Below, one piece after another: positions 1 through 12,792 of a stretch of DNA of 64,000 nt. The stretch lies in contig CM055611.1 in the NCBI GenBank assembly GCA_029379385.1, forward strand, positions 22,348,092-22,412,091, written 5' to 3'. Source of the DNA: Quillaja saponaria. Lineage: Eukaryota; Streptophyta; Magnoliopsida; Fabales; Quillajaceae. The first letter of the stretch is position 1. Every line of letters starts with the position of its first letter. The translations under genes and the position numbers were made by a program. The notes beneath the pieces are model-generated. The model was not told the origin of the DNA. It ran no database searches and was given only the letters and a program-made list of their open reading frames with translations.

Positions 1-627
1 TAAAAAATTGAGATTGATGTAATGTATTAAAGTAAGAAAAAAATTAGAAAAGTAGAGGAAAAACATAGAAAAATAGGTATTTAGGACTCGTTTGAAATAA
101 ATAAAATTTAAAGGTAACTAGAAAGATAAAAGTAAGACTTTTAGTATTTATTTTTAGATTATCTTTTAAGTGTAATTTACTAAAAAAAAACTATTACCAC
201 TTTGACAAGTTAGTTAATTGATTAATTGACTCAACTAATTATATATGTAGGTGTTACGTTTTAAGTAATTTTTTGAGTAATTAAATAAAACATGACTGTG
301 AAACTAGCTAGTTGCAAGTTATTTTTTTATTAATGAAAAATTGAATTAATTCAATGAATTCTCATGTGAACACCTATCCGATATTAGACTAATAAGACTA
401 AAGCCAAGAAGGAAAATTGGGAAATTAGGAACATCCAATGTATGAATGGTATTTTTATTTTTATTTTTCTTCATCAAATAAAAATTTCATATGCTCTTAA
501 AAAAAGAGTATGGATGAAGTAATACGATAATTTAATTCAATCAGGTTAAGTTGAGTTTGGTCGTATATTTGACTCAATTAATTGTATATATTTTTTATGT
601 GGTTAAAAGATTCTCAATTTGAGTCTG

Positions 628-674
<47 letters not shown>

Positions 675-2547
675 GTTAAATTCAAATAAAAGCATATTAA
701 ATAAATCAACTTGTGAATAAACACAATCACATAGAATAATAATAAAAAAAAATCTTATTTATACCGAATTATATTGAATCGAATTATAAAAATAAATTAT
801 TTATTTGATAAACTCTAATATACATTGTTTCCTTAATTTATTTACATTCAAAATACACATTTGATCACCTTTGGAAGAAATAATGCACACTCACTTTAGA
901 GTATTAGATAAATATAATGTACCAATTTAAAGAAATAAATAAATTCTTAATTCAATAAAAAGTGTGGTCTACCAATAGGAAGAATATTATGTAATGGCAC
1001 ATAATCCGATGATTACATTTATTAAATCGCTCCAGTCTTTCTCAATAAGTAGTAAACGTTTAGGAAAAGAAAAAAAAAATAGTAAACGAATAATATTATT
1101 TTAATGTAATTAGTATGCATGAAAACGTTGATATTTGCGTGGTTTGATTGTAAACCGTTGAGAGTGCTCGGTGGACCCCAAAATAACTAATTTAATAATT
1201 AGTAGTTACACCAATTGTTAGTTAAGAATTTGTGGCTTCAACATTCTTCCTTAATTTAATCATATAAACCTTTGGTCAATTTACAATATTTACTTGATGG
1301 GCAGTCCACCAACAAATACATCCGACCGAGTCCCAAGTCTTGTTAAACTCTTATTCCGATGGTGACTAAAAATTATTCTTAAGATAAATAATTAATAACT
1401 AGAGTTGTTAATGGACTATTGCACTTACGAACTTTATTCGTCCAAAAATTAATTAAAATATAATTTTTAGTACACTTATATATTTTATGTTGCAAAAAAG
1501 ATCGAATTGGATCGGCTAAGTAAGACTATTTTTTGATAGGAATTTTCGTATTTAGTTAAACTATTCTATGAAGAGGGTTGGATGCTTAATTCGACTATTA
1601 TATTTGAATGTGTTCATAGTTGTGATTGGTTTGGTTAGTTTGAATTTGGATTGAGGTGGAGGAATTGTAGAGTATACTAACGTTCGGAAATTATGTTTAT
1701 TATAAGCTGCTAGTACTCTACAAACGGCAATGAATTCTAGTTCCAACTTGCTTTCCGATGACATATATTTGGTTTAGTCAACCAATGTCTTATGTTTATA
1801 CACAAACTTTACAAAGTCATGTCACGACTCACGAGAAGTATAAAGAAAAGAGAAAAGAAAAATAATGTGAATAGATGGAATTGGGTTAATGTTTATTTCA
1901 ACGATTAATTTGATTATATAAATGTTTTGACCCCACTACCAATGTCTAATTACATCAGTTTTCTTGTGGTGATTATAAAATTGTTTTCATCAAACTAATT
2001 AATGACATTGTAATAAATGAACAAAATTATAATTTAATTATTCTATTATTTAAATTCAATAAGTAAACTTATTCATCAATTAATTTTAATTTAATTGACA
2101 AAAACACCCGATATACAATCAAGCTAGCTAAATGCCTATATAGCTATATTACTCAAACTTTCGTAGCCCAACCACTACTGTAATTGTTTTACCTATAAAA
2201 CGTAAGCATTAGCAGTTGCTTTCATGCCCAAACAAACGACATCAGAAATTAAGTCAGTTGATTGTCGTAAGCAAATAAAGATTTGTGAGCTTAGAATTCA
2301 TCAAGTTAATACCTCCCCCCCTTCAATTAAAAAATCGAGTATACGTATAATTAAGAGAAATATATGAGCGTATCGAAGCTTTTTTAATACATAAAATACT
2401 TTCATAAGATACAATCACAAAACAGAATTACAATGACCATAAAATCCATGTCTGCTAAAGTGCAGATCGACTACTAATTTGTAGCATATGTATAATATAA
2501 TTACATAAACACACAGGCAATATATATAAGATCTAATCCATTATTGA
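1..2547. other. Intergenic, left part of repeat unit A
   Basis: I see no gene here. From about base 158 the sequence is the left half of tandem unit A. It matches unit B from about 5214 and, in its later part, unit C from about 10330. Shared landmarks are a block at 1120-1185, seen again at 6160-6222 and 10605-10661, and a block at 1758-1880. A dinucleotide AT run lies at 631-672. The stretch 1938-2260 is also copied at 15393-15705. Confidence 0.7.
631..672. repeat. AT dinucleotide microsatellite
   Basis: About 21 uninterrupted AT units, read directly. The matching place in unit B (about 5650) lacks the run, so it grew or was lost after duplication. Confidence 0.95.
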
Positions 2548-3204
2548 TCAGGCCGAAGCAATGTAGGAATTGGAAGGAGCTTATTCATAGAGCACTATAG
2601 CATCTTTTGGACCACCTGTTGCGTATTGGCCGGGAGTTGGTGATGGTTTGGGAGGTGGTGGTTAGGGAGAAGAGTGTTTGGGAAATAATTACGTGATGGT
2701 GGTGGTGCTTTTATTGGAGGTGGCGGCGGCGAGGGAGGCGATCTCCTATGATTCTCATCACTCTGCAAAGACAAATAGCTCCAACTAACTAAACCTGCAA
2801 GAATTATAACAAATATATTGTGCACTCAGCTAGTTATAATAAGTAATTGATCAATTCCACTTTTCCTTTTGTTCAATGCAATTATCATAGTCTTCTTTGA
2901 CATTGAATCTCATCACTAGCTATACGTACCAACATCAATCGAGTAGTTAAAACTTGGAAGTTTATAATCAAAAGTCTTGAGTTTGTAGGAAAAATGAAAG
3001 ATGAATCTTATTTTATAGCTTAAAAATCTATGAGCCTTGAACGAAAAATAATTATTGAAGAAATGCGTTAAACCCAAAGGAATCATTACCTTCTTGAAGT
3101 AAAGGTCTGGCTTGGGTGACAAAAGAAGTAGAGAAAATATTGTTGTGGAAAGCAATGATAGAAAAAAGAAGCAAAGCTCTCATAGCCAGAGTAGTACTCT
3201 TCAT
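2548..3204 (-). pseudogene. Proline-rich secreted peptide, copy A (broken)
   Basis: This is the unit A member of the proline-rich peptide family. Exon 1 (3204-3090) is intact: it encodes 38 residues with a signal peptide that ends around the shared QARPL motif, and it stops at a GT donor in phase 1. Exon 2 starts at 2794 after a TTGCAG acceptor. It is open through the SPPSPPPPP stretch and then shifts frame near 2690 relative to copy C, so its open frame ends at 2595 with an unrelated tail. In the ancestral frame the C-terminus can still be recognised, but it carries a TAA where copy C has a Lys codon. The homologous stop is at 2548. A shortened, altered peptide could still be made. An alternative start nine bases upstream (3213) is shared with copy B. 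Confidence 0.65.
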
Positions 3205-3450
3205 CTTGTTCATCAAAAAATATGCATGGGAGTAGTGCATGAAGCTCTCTATAGTTTGTACTGATTTTATATAGATAGGAAACTATCTATACATGAGTGA
3301 GCAGTTGAGTAGTCAAAATCATGGACGTCTACAGCCCACCTTGCACTTACCAAATTAAATAGAAATATAAGCACAATTGTAAACCATATATTTGATCCTA
3401 GATATGCATACGACTTGCTGCAACCTAAACTAGAAAATTAAAAAAAGAAA

Positions 3451-3826
3451 GAGCTTAACTATTGTTTTAATCCCTCAGGATTGTCTCAATTTTTAATTTA
3501 GTCATTCAGGAAATTTTTCATTGATTTTATCCTCTAGGATTTAGAATTTTTCAAATCAATACATTCTCTCATTTTTCATTTATGTATAAAAAAAAATAAT
3601 TTTACATAATTTAATATCAAAATGACCAAAAGTTTTGTAAGATATAAAAGCATTAGGTCCGTTATTATTTTTATGTCAAATGTAGTTATTTCATTAATTC
3701 ATTAACATATAAATGGAAGAGTGATACTTGATTGAGAAATTTGAATCTTGAAAGATAAAATTGAATGAGAAAATTATTAGAGTGTCAATTTGATATAATC
3801 CTATAGAATCAAAATAGTGGATAAGT
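3451..3826. repeat. Short interspersed element, copy 1
   Basis: This stretch of about 375 bp recurs at 13677-14063 and 34327-34738, with a partial copy at 32498-32647. Its ends look like imperfect inverted repeats: CTTAACTATTGTTTTAATC on the left, and the right end read backwards starts CTTATCCACTATTTTGATTC. A possible 9 bp target duplication (AAAAAGAAA) flanks it. It contains no coding sequence. I infer a non-autonomous DNA transposon (MITE), possibly Mutator-like because of the 9 bp duplication. Confidence 0.5.
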
Positions 3827-6800
3827 AAAAAGAAAATTATTGTTATTTATATGGTAAGTCATAGAGAGGGATTTGTCCCATACAAAATTCACTGATCTTT
3901 TCTCATAGAGAATTTTCATGCACATAACATATTACTCTACACACATCAGATAAGCTACCAAAAGTTCATTTCTATATCCTATAAACCAATGGTTAATTTT
4001 ATTTAGAACTCATGGTTATGTTTACATGGTATTAAATTAAGCCGTACTGATAAACTTATGCTCCTCCAATATTAAAACAAATTAACATGTTGTGGCTACA
4101 ACCAACAGTCTAGCATGCATGCAGCAGACTGGAAGGTTTTTATACTTGTGTTTATACATGTTCCCATGATAAAGTTTTTTGATGTTGCATACAAAAAACT
4201 AGGGATCAAATTCTGATTTCACTTGGAAAGAAGATTTAGGATATGAAGAGAGTTATCTCCCTAATTGATAGCTTATAAGCCCAGCGGGGAGTGCTTCCTA
4301 CGTACAAACTAATTTTTTTTATTTTTTTATTTGTAAACATTCAAAATGGTTTATTTGCCAACAAAAGAAAAGATAATGGGAATTTTTAATTTAGAAAGGA
4401 CTTGTTAGTTTCCAAAGAGTAATGAAAAACAACTCGAAGCAGTTGATGAAATCTCTTAATTTCATATATATAAAGTCTACAAAATGAATCATGTCTAATT
4501 TGATAATCATTTGATCCGATTCAACATTCCTGGTCACAAACAGCACTTGAACATGCAACTTATCCGTCAATTATGGAATCCTCAACCGATAATCAATATC
4601 ATCTTGTTCAACCATGATAGCCTCAAAGCCAAAATTTGCATTATAGTTACTTAATTCATACTTCCTTAAAATTATCAAAAGGTTTCCATTAGCCTCCACC
4701 ATGCATCTATATAGTTTTATAATTATATTATGTCACTAACTCTTGAGCATAAGAGCTATTCACCATGTATATGGCTGATCTTGATCATCATTAAGAATGA
4801 TATTGAAAATGTTAATGAATCCTTTTCCGGTCATCATGTACAACTTATCTCCAAAAAATGCAATACTTTTGTAATATGTATTGCTTAGCTCGCTGTTGAT
4901 TTTGCTGTTCCGGTTTAGTGTCTCCTATCTTACTAACTCTTTTTTTTTTTTTTACTTAGCTGTCTGGTGTATTCAGACTAATTTGGTTATTTGAACCAAA
5001 TTGACAATAGGCTAAAATGAATGACAGCTAACAAAATTGGAATAGGTGGTGGATAGGGTGCGCAAGGCATTATTTATATTAAGGGATTCAAACCAAATGA
5101 ACTGTAGATCAATGTCTAAAATAATTCTAGCTTCAACATTACTCCTCTCTCAATCCTCATGAACGAATTGCTAAATGATCAACTTTGCATATGAGATGAA
5201 ATCACCATTTTAAAATTATCTTTTAAGGTAATTTACTCAAAAAAACTATTATCACTTTGACAAGTTAGTTAATTGATTAATTGACTCAATTAATTATAAA
5301 TCTAGGTGTTACGTTTTAAGTAATTAAATAAAACATGACTGTGAAACTAGCTAGTTGCAATTAATTTTATTAATTAATGAAAAATTGAATTAATTTAATG
5401 AATTCTCATGTGTACCTGTTGATCTATCTGATAATAGACTAATAAGACTAAAGCCAAGAAGGAAATTACATATGAACATACAATATATGAATGCTCCTAT
5501 GCTCTTGCAAAAAGAGTATGGATGTAGTAATACAATAATTTAATTCAATTAGGTTAGGTCAAGTTTGGTCATATATTTAACTCAATTAATTGAATATATT
5601 TTATGTGGTTAAAAGATTCACGTTATCATATTACTTTTTAGTCTGATTGTACATACATCCGTTAAATTCAGATAAAATCATATTAAATTTAATCAATTTG
5701 TGAATAAACACAATCAAATAGAATAATAAACAAAAAAAAAAAAATCTTATTTAGACCAAATTTAATTGAATTATAAAAATAAATTATTTATTTGATCAAC
5801 TGTAATTTGCATAGGTCTATTATACACATCGAAATACACATTTGATACCTTTGGAAGAAATAATGCACACTCACTTACTTTAGAGAATTAAATAAATATA
5901 ATGTACCAAGTTAATAAAAATAAAGAAAATTCTTAAATATATTATACATGTACTCCAAAGTGTGGTCTACCAAAAGAAGAAGATTATATAATGGCACATC
6001 GTCCAATGATTACATTTATTAGTAACTCGTAGTTTTGTTTTCGTTCCCCTCTTATCAAAAAAAAAATACGCTCCAGTCTTTCTCGATGAGTAATAAACGT
6101 TTAGGGAAAAAAAAAAAAAATAGTAAACGAAAATATTATTTTAATGTTATTTGTATGCTTGAAAACGTTGTATTTGCGTGGTTTGATTGTAAACCGTTAA
6201 GAGTGCTCGGTGGACCCCAAAATGACTAATTTCAATAAAGATTTATCTAACCGATGTTCAAAGACACTTGTTAAATTTTTATAAATAGAAAGTTGGTAAT
6301 ATTTATTAAGGTAGTTAATCATAATTTCAGTATTATTTATTGTATAAATTACTACTTGTAAAAAGTTTCAATTTTTAATGACTATATTTATTATAATTTA
6401 ACAAGTATCCTTTAGACACTCTTTAAAAAAATATACTTAATAATAGACAATCCAACAATTGTTAGTTAAGAATTTGTGACTTCAACATTCTTTCTTAATT
6501 TAATTGTATTAAACCTTTGATCCATTTATAATGTTTACTCCATTGGCATTCGACCAAAAAATATATACGACTGAGTCCCAAGTCTTATTAATCTCTTATT
6601 CCAATAGTGACAAAAGATCATTATTAAGATAAATAACTAATAGTTAGGGTTGTTTATAGATTGGATCGAATTATGTATTCAACTTGATTGAATGACATTG
6701 ATTGGATTTTTCTAATCCTGATGAATTAGGTTTAGCGTAGTGTAAATCATAATCTCTGATTTTGTTTCCTTTTTTGTGACTCAAATTGTATTGAGTTTGG

Positions 6801-7308
6801 TTAAATGTATCAAACTTTTTTAAAGCATACTAGAGTACTAATAAATTCTTAACTTTCTCCCAATTTATTTTTAAAAATTTTCAATTTCTCAAATGATATA
6901 TATTTGCCTTTAAATTATGATTATACTTTTGTCAATTTAGTCTACAAAGTGATTAAAACATCATTTTTATTGCACTTACACATTTAATGTTACAGAATGA
7001 AACCGAATCGGTCAAAGTCAACTAAGACTATTTTTTGGTAGAAATTTAATGTTTAGTTAAACTATTCTAAGAAGAGTTTTGGATGCTTAATTCGACTATT
7101 ATATTTGAATGTTTTCATAGTTGTGATTGGTTGGTTGGTTTGAATTTGGATGGGGATGGAGGAATTGTAGAGTATGTTTATGTTCGCAAATCAAATTATG
7201 TTTATTATAAGCTGCTAGTACTATACAGACGGCGGTGAATTCTAGTTCCAACTTAGTTTCCAATGACATGTACTTGGTTTAGTCAACCAATGCTTCTGTC
7301 ACCCATTC

Positions 7309-7336
7309 CTCTCTCTCTCTCTCTCTCTATATATAT
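7309..7336. repeat. CT then AT microsatellite
   Basis: About ten CT units followed by several AT units in unit B. The corresponding positions of units A and C lack the CT run. Confidence 0.9.
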
Positions 7337-8170
7337 ACTTTATAAAGTCATGACACGAGAAGCAAAAAAAAATAGAGGAAAATAATGTGAACAGATCGAA
7401 TTGTATTAATATTTCATTCAACGATCGATTTCATTAAAAATTCTGTAATTTATATTATTTAGATTTTTTATAAAGTTATGTTATAATCTAAGATCTGATC
7501 TAAATTTAATAAAAAAAAGTAAAACATGATAAACATTAAGAAAAAAAATTAGTGATTACAGTTAGTAAACTAATAACATGAACAATAGCTATTCGGTGTT
7601 AACTTGATGGGCATATATTGGAAGAAGTCTATTTACAATGTAATGGAATATATATTTATATTCTGTAATTGGCCAAAGGTAAACTAATTGACTCACTGCA
7701 AGTCGAAAGTATTAGCATTATTAATTAATAAAATGTACATTTTAACGTGTTCTATTTATTATGACAAATTCCAATTTAGAACTGGTCCGATCAGTGTGAA
7801 AATATGCAAAAGTAATTAAGCATTGATTAATGAACAAATTAATCATTATTATAACACATTGTGCATAATTACAAATATTTGATATAATTGTTGTTTAATT
7901 GGATGGTAATGACATTTTATAAATTGTTCATAACGCCTTAGATAGCTAGTGGACCAAATAACTTTTGATAAGTAATTGGTCGTCCAAGAAATGTTAGTTA
8001 CCAACAAACAAAACGAGAAGACATGAGTCATGTTACCTTACACATGTTTTGGTGTTTTATGAGTATTTTCACTTTCAAAGCCTAATATCGTTTTGGGTTT
8101 TTAGCCGTCTCTTTCTTATAAGTATTGTTCTTATAGATTCAAATTAGAGACTAACATACAAAAGAAAAGT

Positions 8171-8196
8171 CCAGGCCCAGGCCCAGGCCCAGGCCC
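8171..8196. repeat. CAGGCC hexamer array
   Basis: About four GC-rich hexamer units stand out in very AT-rich sequence in unit B. No function is evident. Confidence 0.85.
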
Positions 8197-8912
8197 GAGC
8201 TAGGTTTTTCTTTTACTACTTGTAGTTATATAATATAATTATAATTGGGAGAAATTTAAACCTACATGGCTTATCTCGCCTGTGATTGAATTCATTTCTC
8301 TTCTCTGTAGAGTATTAAAGTTCAATTCCTCAAGCCCCCAACCTTCATTAAATAATTTCAATTTTGAATGAAAATAATGGCCTAAATTCAAGTACATATA
8401 ATGCTAAATTTTAGGATGGTTTGAAGTTAAGATTTAAAAACTTAAAAATAGTAGCCATGTTGAGTGAGATCAAAAAGAAAAAAGAAGAAGATAGATTTAG
8501 TTTTTATTTATTTATTAATTTTCTCTTTTTAATATTTATTTTTATTAATTATTGAAATTTAATTTTCTTAAAAAATAATTAAATATAAATTTTTTTAATT
8601 AAAATATTACTAAGAGCTCAGTCCGGGCTATTGAAAAATCTTAAGTCCGTCTTGGTTGAATTTTTGACATTGCAAAAACCCTTCAATCGTTGAGAATAAT
8701 CATGTTTTACCATTTGAATCTTACAAATTTATGTTGCAAATGTTATACATACATATTAATATATCATAAAATTGAGTATACGTGTGATAGCAAATATAAT
8801 CACAAAACAGTATTACAATGACCATAAAATCCATACTTAATTACATGCATTTATATAATTACATAAACACAGGCAATAAATATATATATATATATATATA
8901 ATCCATTATTGA

Positions 8913-9472
8913 TCAGGCTGAAGCAATGTAGGGATTTGGAGGAGCTTTTCGTAGAGCACTATATCGCGGTGCTGGTGGTAGATAGGGAGGTGGAGGCGGC
9001 GAGGGCTTCGGCTTTGGATTCGGATTCAGCCCCTTATGATTCTCATCACTCTGCAAAGACAAATAGCTCCAACTAACTAAACCTGCAAGAATTATAACAA
9101 ATATATTGTGCACTTGTCAGCTACTTATACTAAGTAATTGATCAATTCCACTTTTCCTTTTGTTCAATGTAATTACCATACTCTTCTTTCAAGATTAGGA
9201 CATTGAATCTCATCCCTTTACGTCCCGACATTAATCGAGTAGTTAAAACTTTGAAGTTTGTAGGAAAAATGACTCTTATTTTATAGCTCAAAAATCTGAT
9301 GAGCCTGAACATAAAATAAATATTGAGGAAATACATTAAACTAAAAGGAATCATTACCTTCTTGAAGTAAAGGTCTGGCTTGGGTCACAAAAGAAGTAGA
9401 GAATATATTGTTGTGGAAAGCAATGATAGAAATAAGAAGCAAAGCTCTCATAGCCAGAGTAGTACTCTTCAT
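8913..9472 (-). CDS. Proline-rich secreted peptide, copy B
   Basis: This two-exon gene encodes a predicted 94-residue secreted peptide. Exon 1 (9472-9358) gives a signal peptide ending near the conserved QARPLLQE. Exon 2 (9082-8913) joins in phase 1 to make a Gly codon, followed by LVSWSYLSLQSDENH, a Lys/Pro stretch with PSPPPPP, and the C-terminus APPNPYIASA. Both splice sites fit consensus: GTAATG donor and TTCTTGCAG acceptor. The start is the ATG conserved in all three copies; an in-frame ATG nine bases upstream (9481) is also possible. Compared with copy C the proline-rich middle is shorter. A few residues before APPNPYI (RYSALRK against VVYEK) look like a local frame change that corrects itself. 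I do not recognise the family. The small secreted design suggests a cell-wall or signalling peptide, which is inference. Confidence 0.65.
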
Positions 9473-11282
9473 CTTGTTCATCAAAATATGCATGGGAGTA
9501 GTGCATGAAGCTCTCTATAGTTTGTACTGATTTTATAGATAGGAAACTATACTATACATAAGTGAGTAGTTGAGTAATCAAAATCATAGACATCACAGCC
9601 TAGGTTGTAATTCCTCAAGAGAAGAAGTTTTACATTGTGAGAAAGCGGAAATTAAAATATTATATATAACCCACAAGAGATAATTACTACCGTACTAATA
9701 AACTTATGCCCCCGTTAAACTAAATTAACATGTTTTATCATGTTCTAGCTAGCTGTATACAACCAACAGTCTAGCATTAACATGTTCTAGCTAGCTGTGT
9801 ACAACCAACAGTCTAGCATGCATGCAGCAGACTGGTAGGTTTTTATACTTGTGGTTATATCTGTTCACATGATAAAGTTCTTTGATGTGCTATACCAAAA
9901 ACTTATAATCGAATCTCGACTGGAGAGAAGATTTATGAAATTTGAGTTATCTCCCCAATTAATAATTCATAAGCCTAACGAGAGCCCTTCCTACCAATCA
10001 ATTTTTTTATTTTTACATTTAAACATTCAAAATGGTTTATTTGCCATCAAAAGATAATGGGAGTTTTAATTTAGAAAGGACTTGTTAGTTTCCAAAGAGT
10101 ATTAAAATACAACTTGAAGAAGTTATCTAATTGACGAAATCTCTTAGATTCTTCTTCATCGGATTTTTTATTTTTTACTATTACCATATATATAAAGTCT
10201 ATTACTGAATAAAATAATAAATTTTCTTAAAAAAATTCATTTATGATTGATCAATTTTTATTACTTTTTAAATTCCTTCTTTTATTTGTCGGGACTTGTT
10301 CTTCTATGTTGATCAATACTTTCTAATTGATATGTACACAAGAAAAAAAAAAAAAAAATCTTAATTTAATATGTACATCTGCTCAACAGCGCAGTCTACC
10401 AATAAGACAAGAAGAAGATTATATAATAGCACATAGTCGAATGATTGCATTTATTAAATCTGTGGGGTATTTATTTTTCAAGAGTAGTAAACATCTTGTT
10501 AGCAAAAATAATAATAATAATAATAAAAAAAAAAAAAAAAAAAAAGAGTAGTAAACATCTAATATTAAATCCGTACAGTCTTAATTAGCAATATGGATGC
10601 ATGAAAACGTTTGATATTTGCGTAGTTTGATTGTAAACCGTTCAGAGTGCTCGGTGGACCCCAACATAACTTAATTTAGTAATCGGTGGTCATTATTACG
10701 ATAAATAATTATAAGATTGGTAATGGATCGGGTTTAGCTAAATATTTGACCCGATTCCATGACATTGGATCAAATTATTTTAACCCTGATGGGTCAAACT
10801 TAGCATAGAGAGCCGGGCCAATATGTGTGCAGAGTAAATCCTAATCTTTTTAATTATTGTATGTGTCGAATCCGGGTTGGAATAACAGATATCAATCGAC
10901 ATCATTAACTACTAAAAGTACTCATGGGACAAAAATAAATTTGCTAGATAAATAGTATAAGAATACTTACTCCAAGTAAAATCACTTGTAAACAATTAAA
11001 GTTATAGAATCAAAAGGCTAATCATTCACATTAAGAACATTACAAATACTAAGATTGTTCTATCAAAATGCAAGTGACACTCATAACTTGAAGCAATTGT
11101 ACTATATATCTATTTACGAATCTAAGAACATTGAATACTTATTTATAAGAAGTAATATTTGATTCATTTTATAATCATATTTCTGACATTATATAAATTT
11201 ATAAACTCACGATGAATTAAATAATAACTCCAGTTATTATTCATTCTATGCATAGCAAAACTAGATATAGATCTGTAGCAAT
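9473..11282. other. Intergenic, end of unit B and start of unit C
   Basis: No gene is supported. The stretch includes the B copy of the downstream block, a 42 bp tandem duplication at 9739-9822, an A-rich run near 10519-10544, and the left part of unit C from about 10300. The block at 10605-10661 is the third copy of a landmark seen in A and B. Confidence 0.65.
9739..9822. repeat. 42 bp tandem duplication
   Basis: Two adjacent near-identical copies (9739-9780 and 9781-9822) differ by about two bases. Unit A (near 4090-4120) and unit C (near 14300-14340) have a single copy, so the duplication is specific to B. Confidence 0.85.
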
Positions 11283-11750
11283 TCAAGATGAAGCTAGATG
11301 AAACTTTGGAGGCGATGAAATGATCACAGACTCTATTAGATTCATTTTTGAAGTTGGACGTAGTGGTTTGAGTCTCTCATGGTGGCCAGCAGAAGCTGGA
11401 GAAGGTGGACCCTGTAGGCGTAGTACTGGTCCAGGTCGTGGATTTGGTTTCGGAGGTGGAGGTGGTGATCTATTGGGTTTTTTATTAACACAGTGATCAA
11501 GATCGGTTATCACCAAAGGTGTTGGTATGAATGAATTACATTGACTACTAACACAATTAGGATCATGACTAGCATTCTCTTCTTGAATAGGTGTTGGTGC
11601 TAATTTCCTCGGAGGAAGAGCAATACTTGGATTCCTATAATTCTCTGATAAATTTCTTGCTTGAACTGGAATAGCTATGCCTATGAGTAGTAGTAGTAGT
11701 AGTAGTAGTGCTTGAAAAGCAAAGAGAAATAAGAGGGCAGCTCTCATCAT
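11283..11750 (-). CDS. Proline-rich secreted protein with poly-Leu signal peptide
   Basis: This single open frame of 155 residues begins with a clear signal peptide. Its hydrophobic core includes eight consecutive Leu residues, partly encoded by a trinucleotide repeat (11686-11709). The mature part begins near QARNLSENY, resembling the QARPL junction of the neighbouring peptide family. It has three Cys (CVSSQC, DHC), a proline-rich run (NRSPPPPPKPNPRPGP) and then GPPSPASAGHH. That last motif loosely recalls the GPSPxxGH core of plant PIP/CEP signalling peptides but is followed by about 35 more residues, so the resemblance may be chance. It sits inside unit C and has no counterpart in A or B. 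No intron is needed. The family is not recognised; a secreted wall or peptide-precursor role is inference. Confidence 0.5.
   Translation of the reverse strand: MMRAALLFLFAFQALLLLLLLLIGIAIPVQARNLSENYRNPSIALPPRKLAPTPIQEENASHDPNCVSSQCNSFIPTPLVITDLDHCVNKKPNRSPPPPPKPNPRPGPVLRLQGPPSPASAGHHERLKPLRPTSKMNLIESVIISSPPKFHLASS
11686..11709. repeat. AGT trinucleotide repeat in coding sequence
   Basis: About eight AGT units on the plus strand read as CTA (Leu) codons on the minus strand, inside the signal peptide of the 11283-11750 frame. Length changes would alter the hydrophobic core by whole Leu residues. Confidence 0.85.
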
Positions 11751-12792
11751 TATTAAGTCAGAATCGAATTTGTAGGCTATAACTAGTTAATGAATGGTTC
11801 ACTTGTATATATGTAGGACGTCGTACGCGTCTTGGTCCATGCAGTGTCCTTATAATCTGACATATACTTGGTTAGTCAACCGATGCTTATGTGACCCATT
11901 CCTAGCTATATATGTACACACTATATACAAAGTCATGGCACGAGAAGAAAAAAAAGAGAGAAAAATTAATGTCAATAGATCGAAGTTGGACTAATATTTG
12001 ATTAGAAAAGATATATTTTGTATGTTTTAGATTTTTACTTAGTTGTGTTATAATCTAACCATTTAGTACTATTCAAATTTAATAATAAGGTCAAAAATAA
12101 TAAACATTAAAAAAATTATTGGTTAGACGTAGTATACTAATAGCATGAACCATAGCAATTCACTGTCAATTTGATGGGCCAAAACCGTACTGGAAGAAGT
12201 CTAATTACTATGTAGTATAATCTGTAATTGGTCAAAGGATAAACCAATTGACTCACTGCAAGTTGAAAGTATTAGCATCATTAATTTAAAAAAAAAAACG
12301 TAGATTTTAACGTCTCTTCTATTTATTATGACAAATTTCAATTTAGAACTTGTCCGATCAGTGTGAAAATATACAAACGTAATGAACAATGATATTGCTA
12401 ATAATCATTGTTTAATTGGATGGTAATGACATTGTTAATTATAAATTATTGATAATGCCCTAGGCTAGCCAGCTAGTGGGCCAAATAACTTTTGATAATT
12501 AATTGGTGGTCCAAGATATGTTAGTTAAGAACAAAACAAAAAGAGAAGACACTTAGTCATGTTACGTTACACATGTTATACATACATACCAATATATTAA
12601 AAAATCGATTATACGTACAAGAGTAAATATATCAGCATATCGAAAGTTTCTTACATACATAAAATACTGTCATAAGATATAATCACAAAACAGTATTACA
12701 ATGACCATAAAATCCATAATTAATTACATGCATATAAATAATTACATAAACACAGCAGACAATTAATAAATATATGTCTAATCCATTATTGA
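11751..12792. other. Intergenic in unit C
   Basis: No gene seen. The stretch matches unit B (about 7265-8040 and 8740-8910), including the sequence just beyond the 3' end of the peptide gene. Confidence 0.65.

Larger units (their letters stand above)
158..4530. repeat. Tandem segment, unit A
   Basis: This is the first of three head-to-tail copies of a segment carrying a small minus-strand proline-rich peptide gene. Units B and C show the same order of landmarks: an upstream spacer, the peptide gene, then a downstream block with an element at 4100-4200 and a block at 4370-4530. Borders are estimated by eye. Unit A has about 370 bp (around 1938-2300) that units B and C lack, and it shares a 375 bp interspersed element (3451-3826) with C but not B. 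Confidence 0.75.
3205..8912. other. Intergenic between peptide copies A and B
   Basis: No gene is supported. The stretch holds the right half of unit A up to about 4530, a unique spacer to about 5213, and the left half of unit B. Several simple repeats are noted separately. Predicted frames here are short and have no family features. Confidence 0.65.
5214..10205. repeat. Tandem segment, unit B
   Basis: Second copy of the segment, in the same orientation as units A and C. The left border matches base 158 of unit A, and the right end matches 4370-4530 of A and 14570-14760 of C. B lacks the interspersed element present in A and C. From about 7540 to 8040 it shares sequence with C (12110-12560) that A does not have, which suggests B and C share a more recent history there. 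Confidence 0.75.

Noticed and set aside
1561..1764. 67-residue minus-strand frame in unit A
   Set aside because: Not preserved in the matching DNA of unit B and has no signal peptide or motif.
4202..4310. SINE remnant in the downstream block of units A, B and C
   Set aside because: Some tRNA-box-like words occur, but the three copies disagree in the key bases and no B box holds up.
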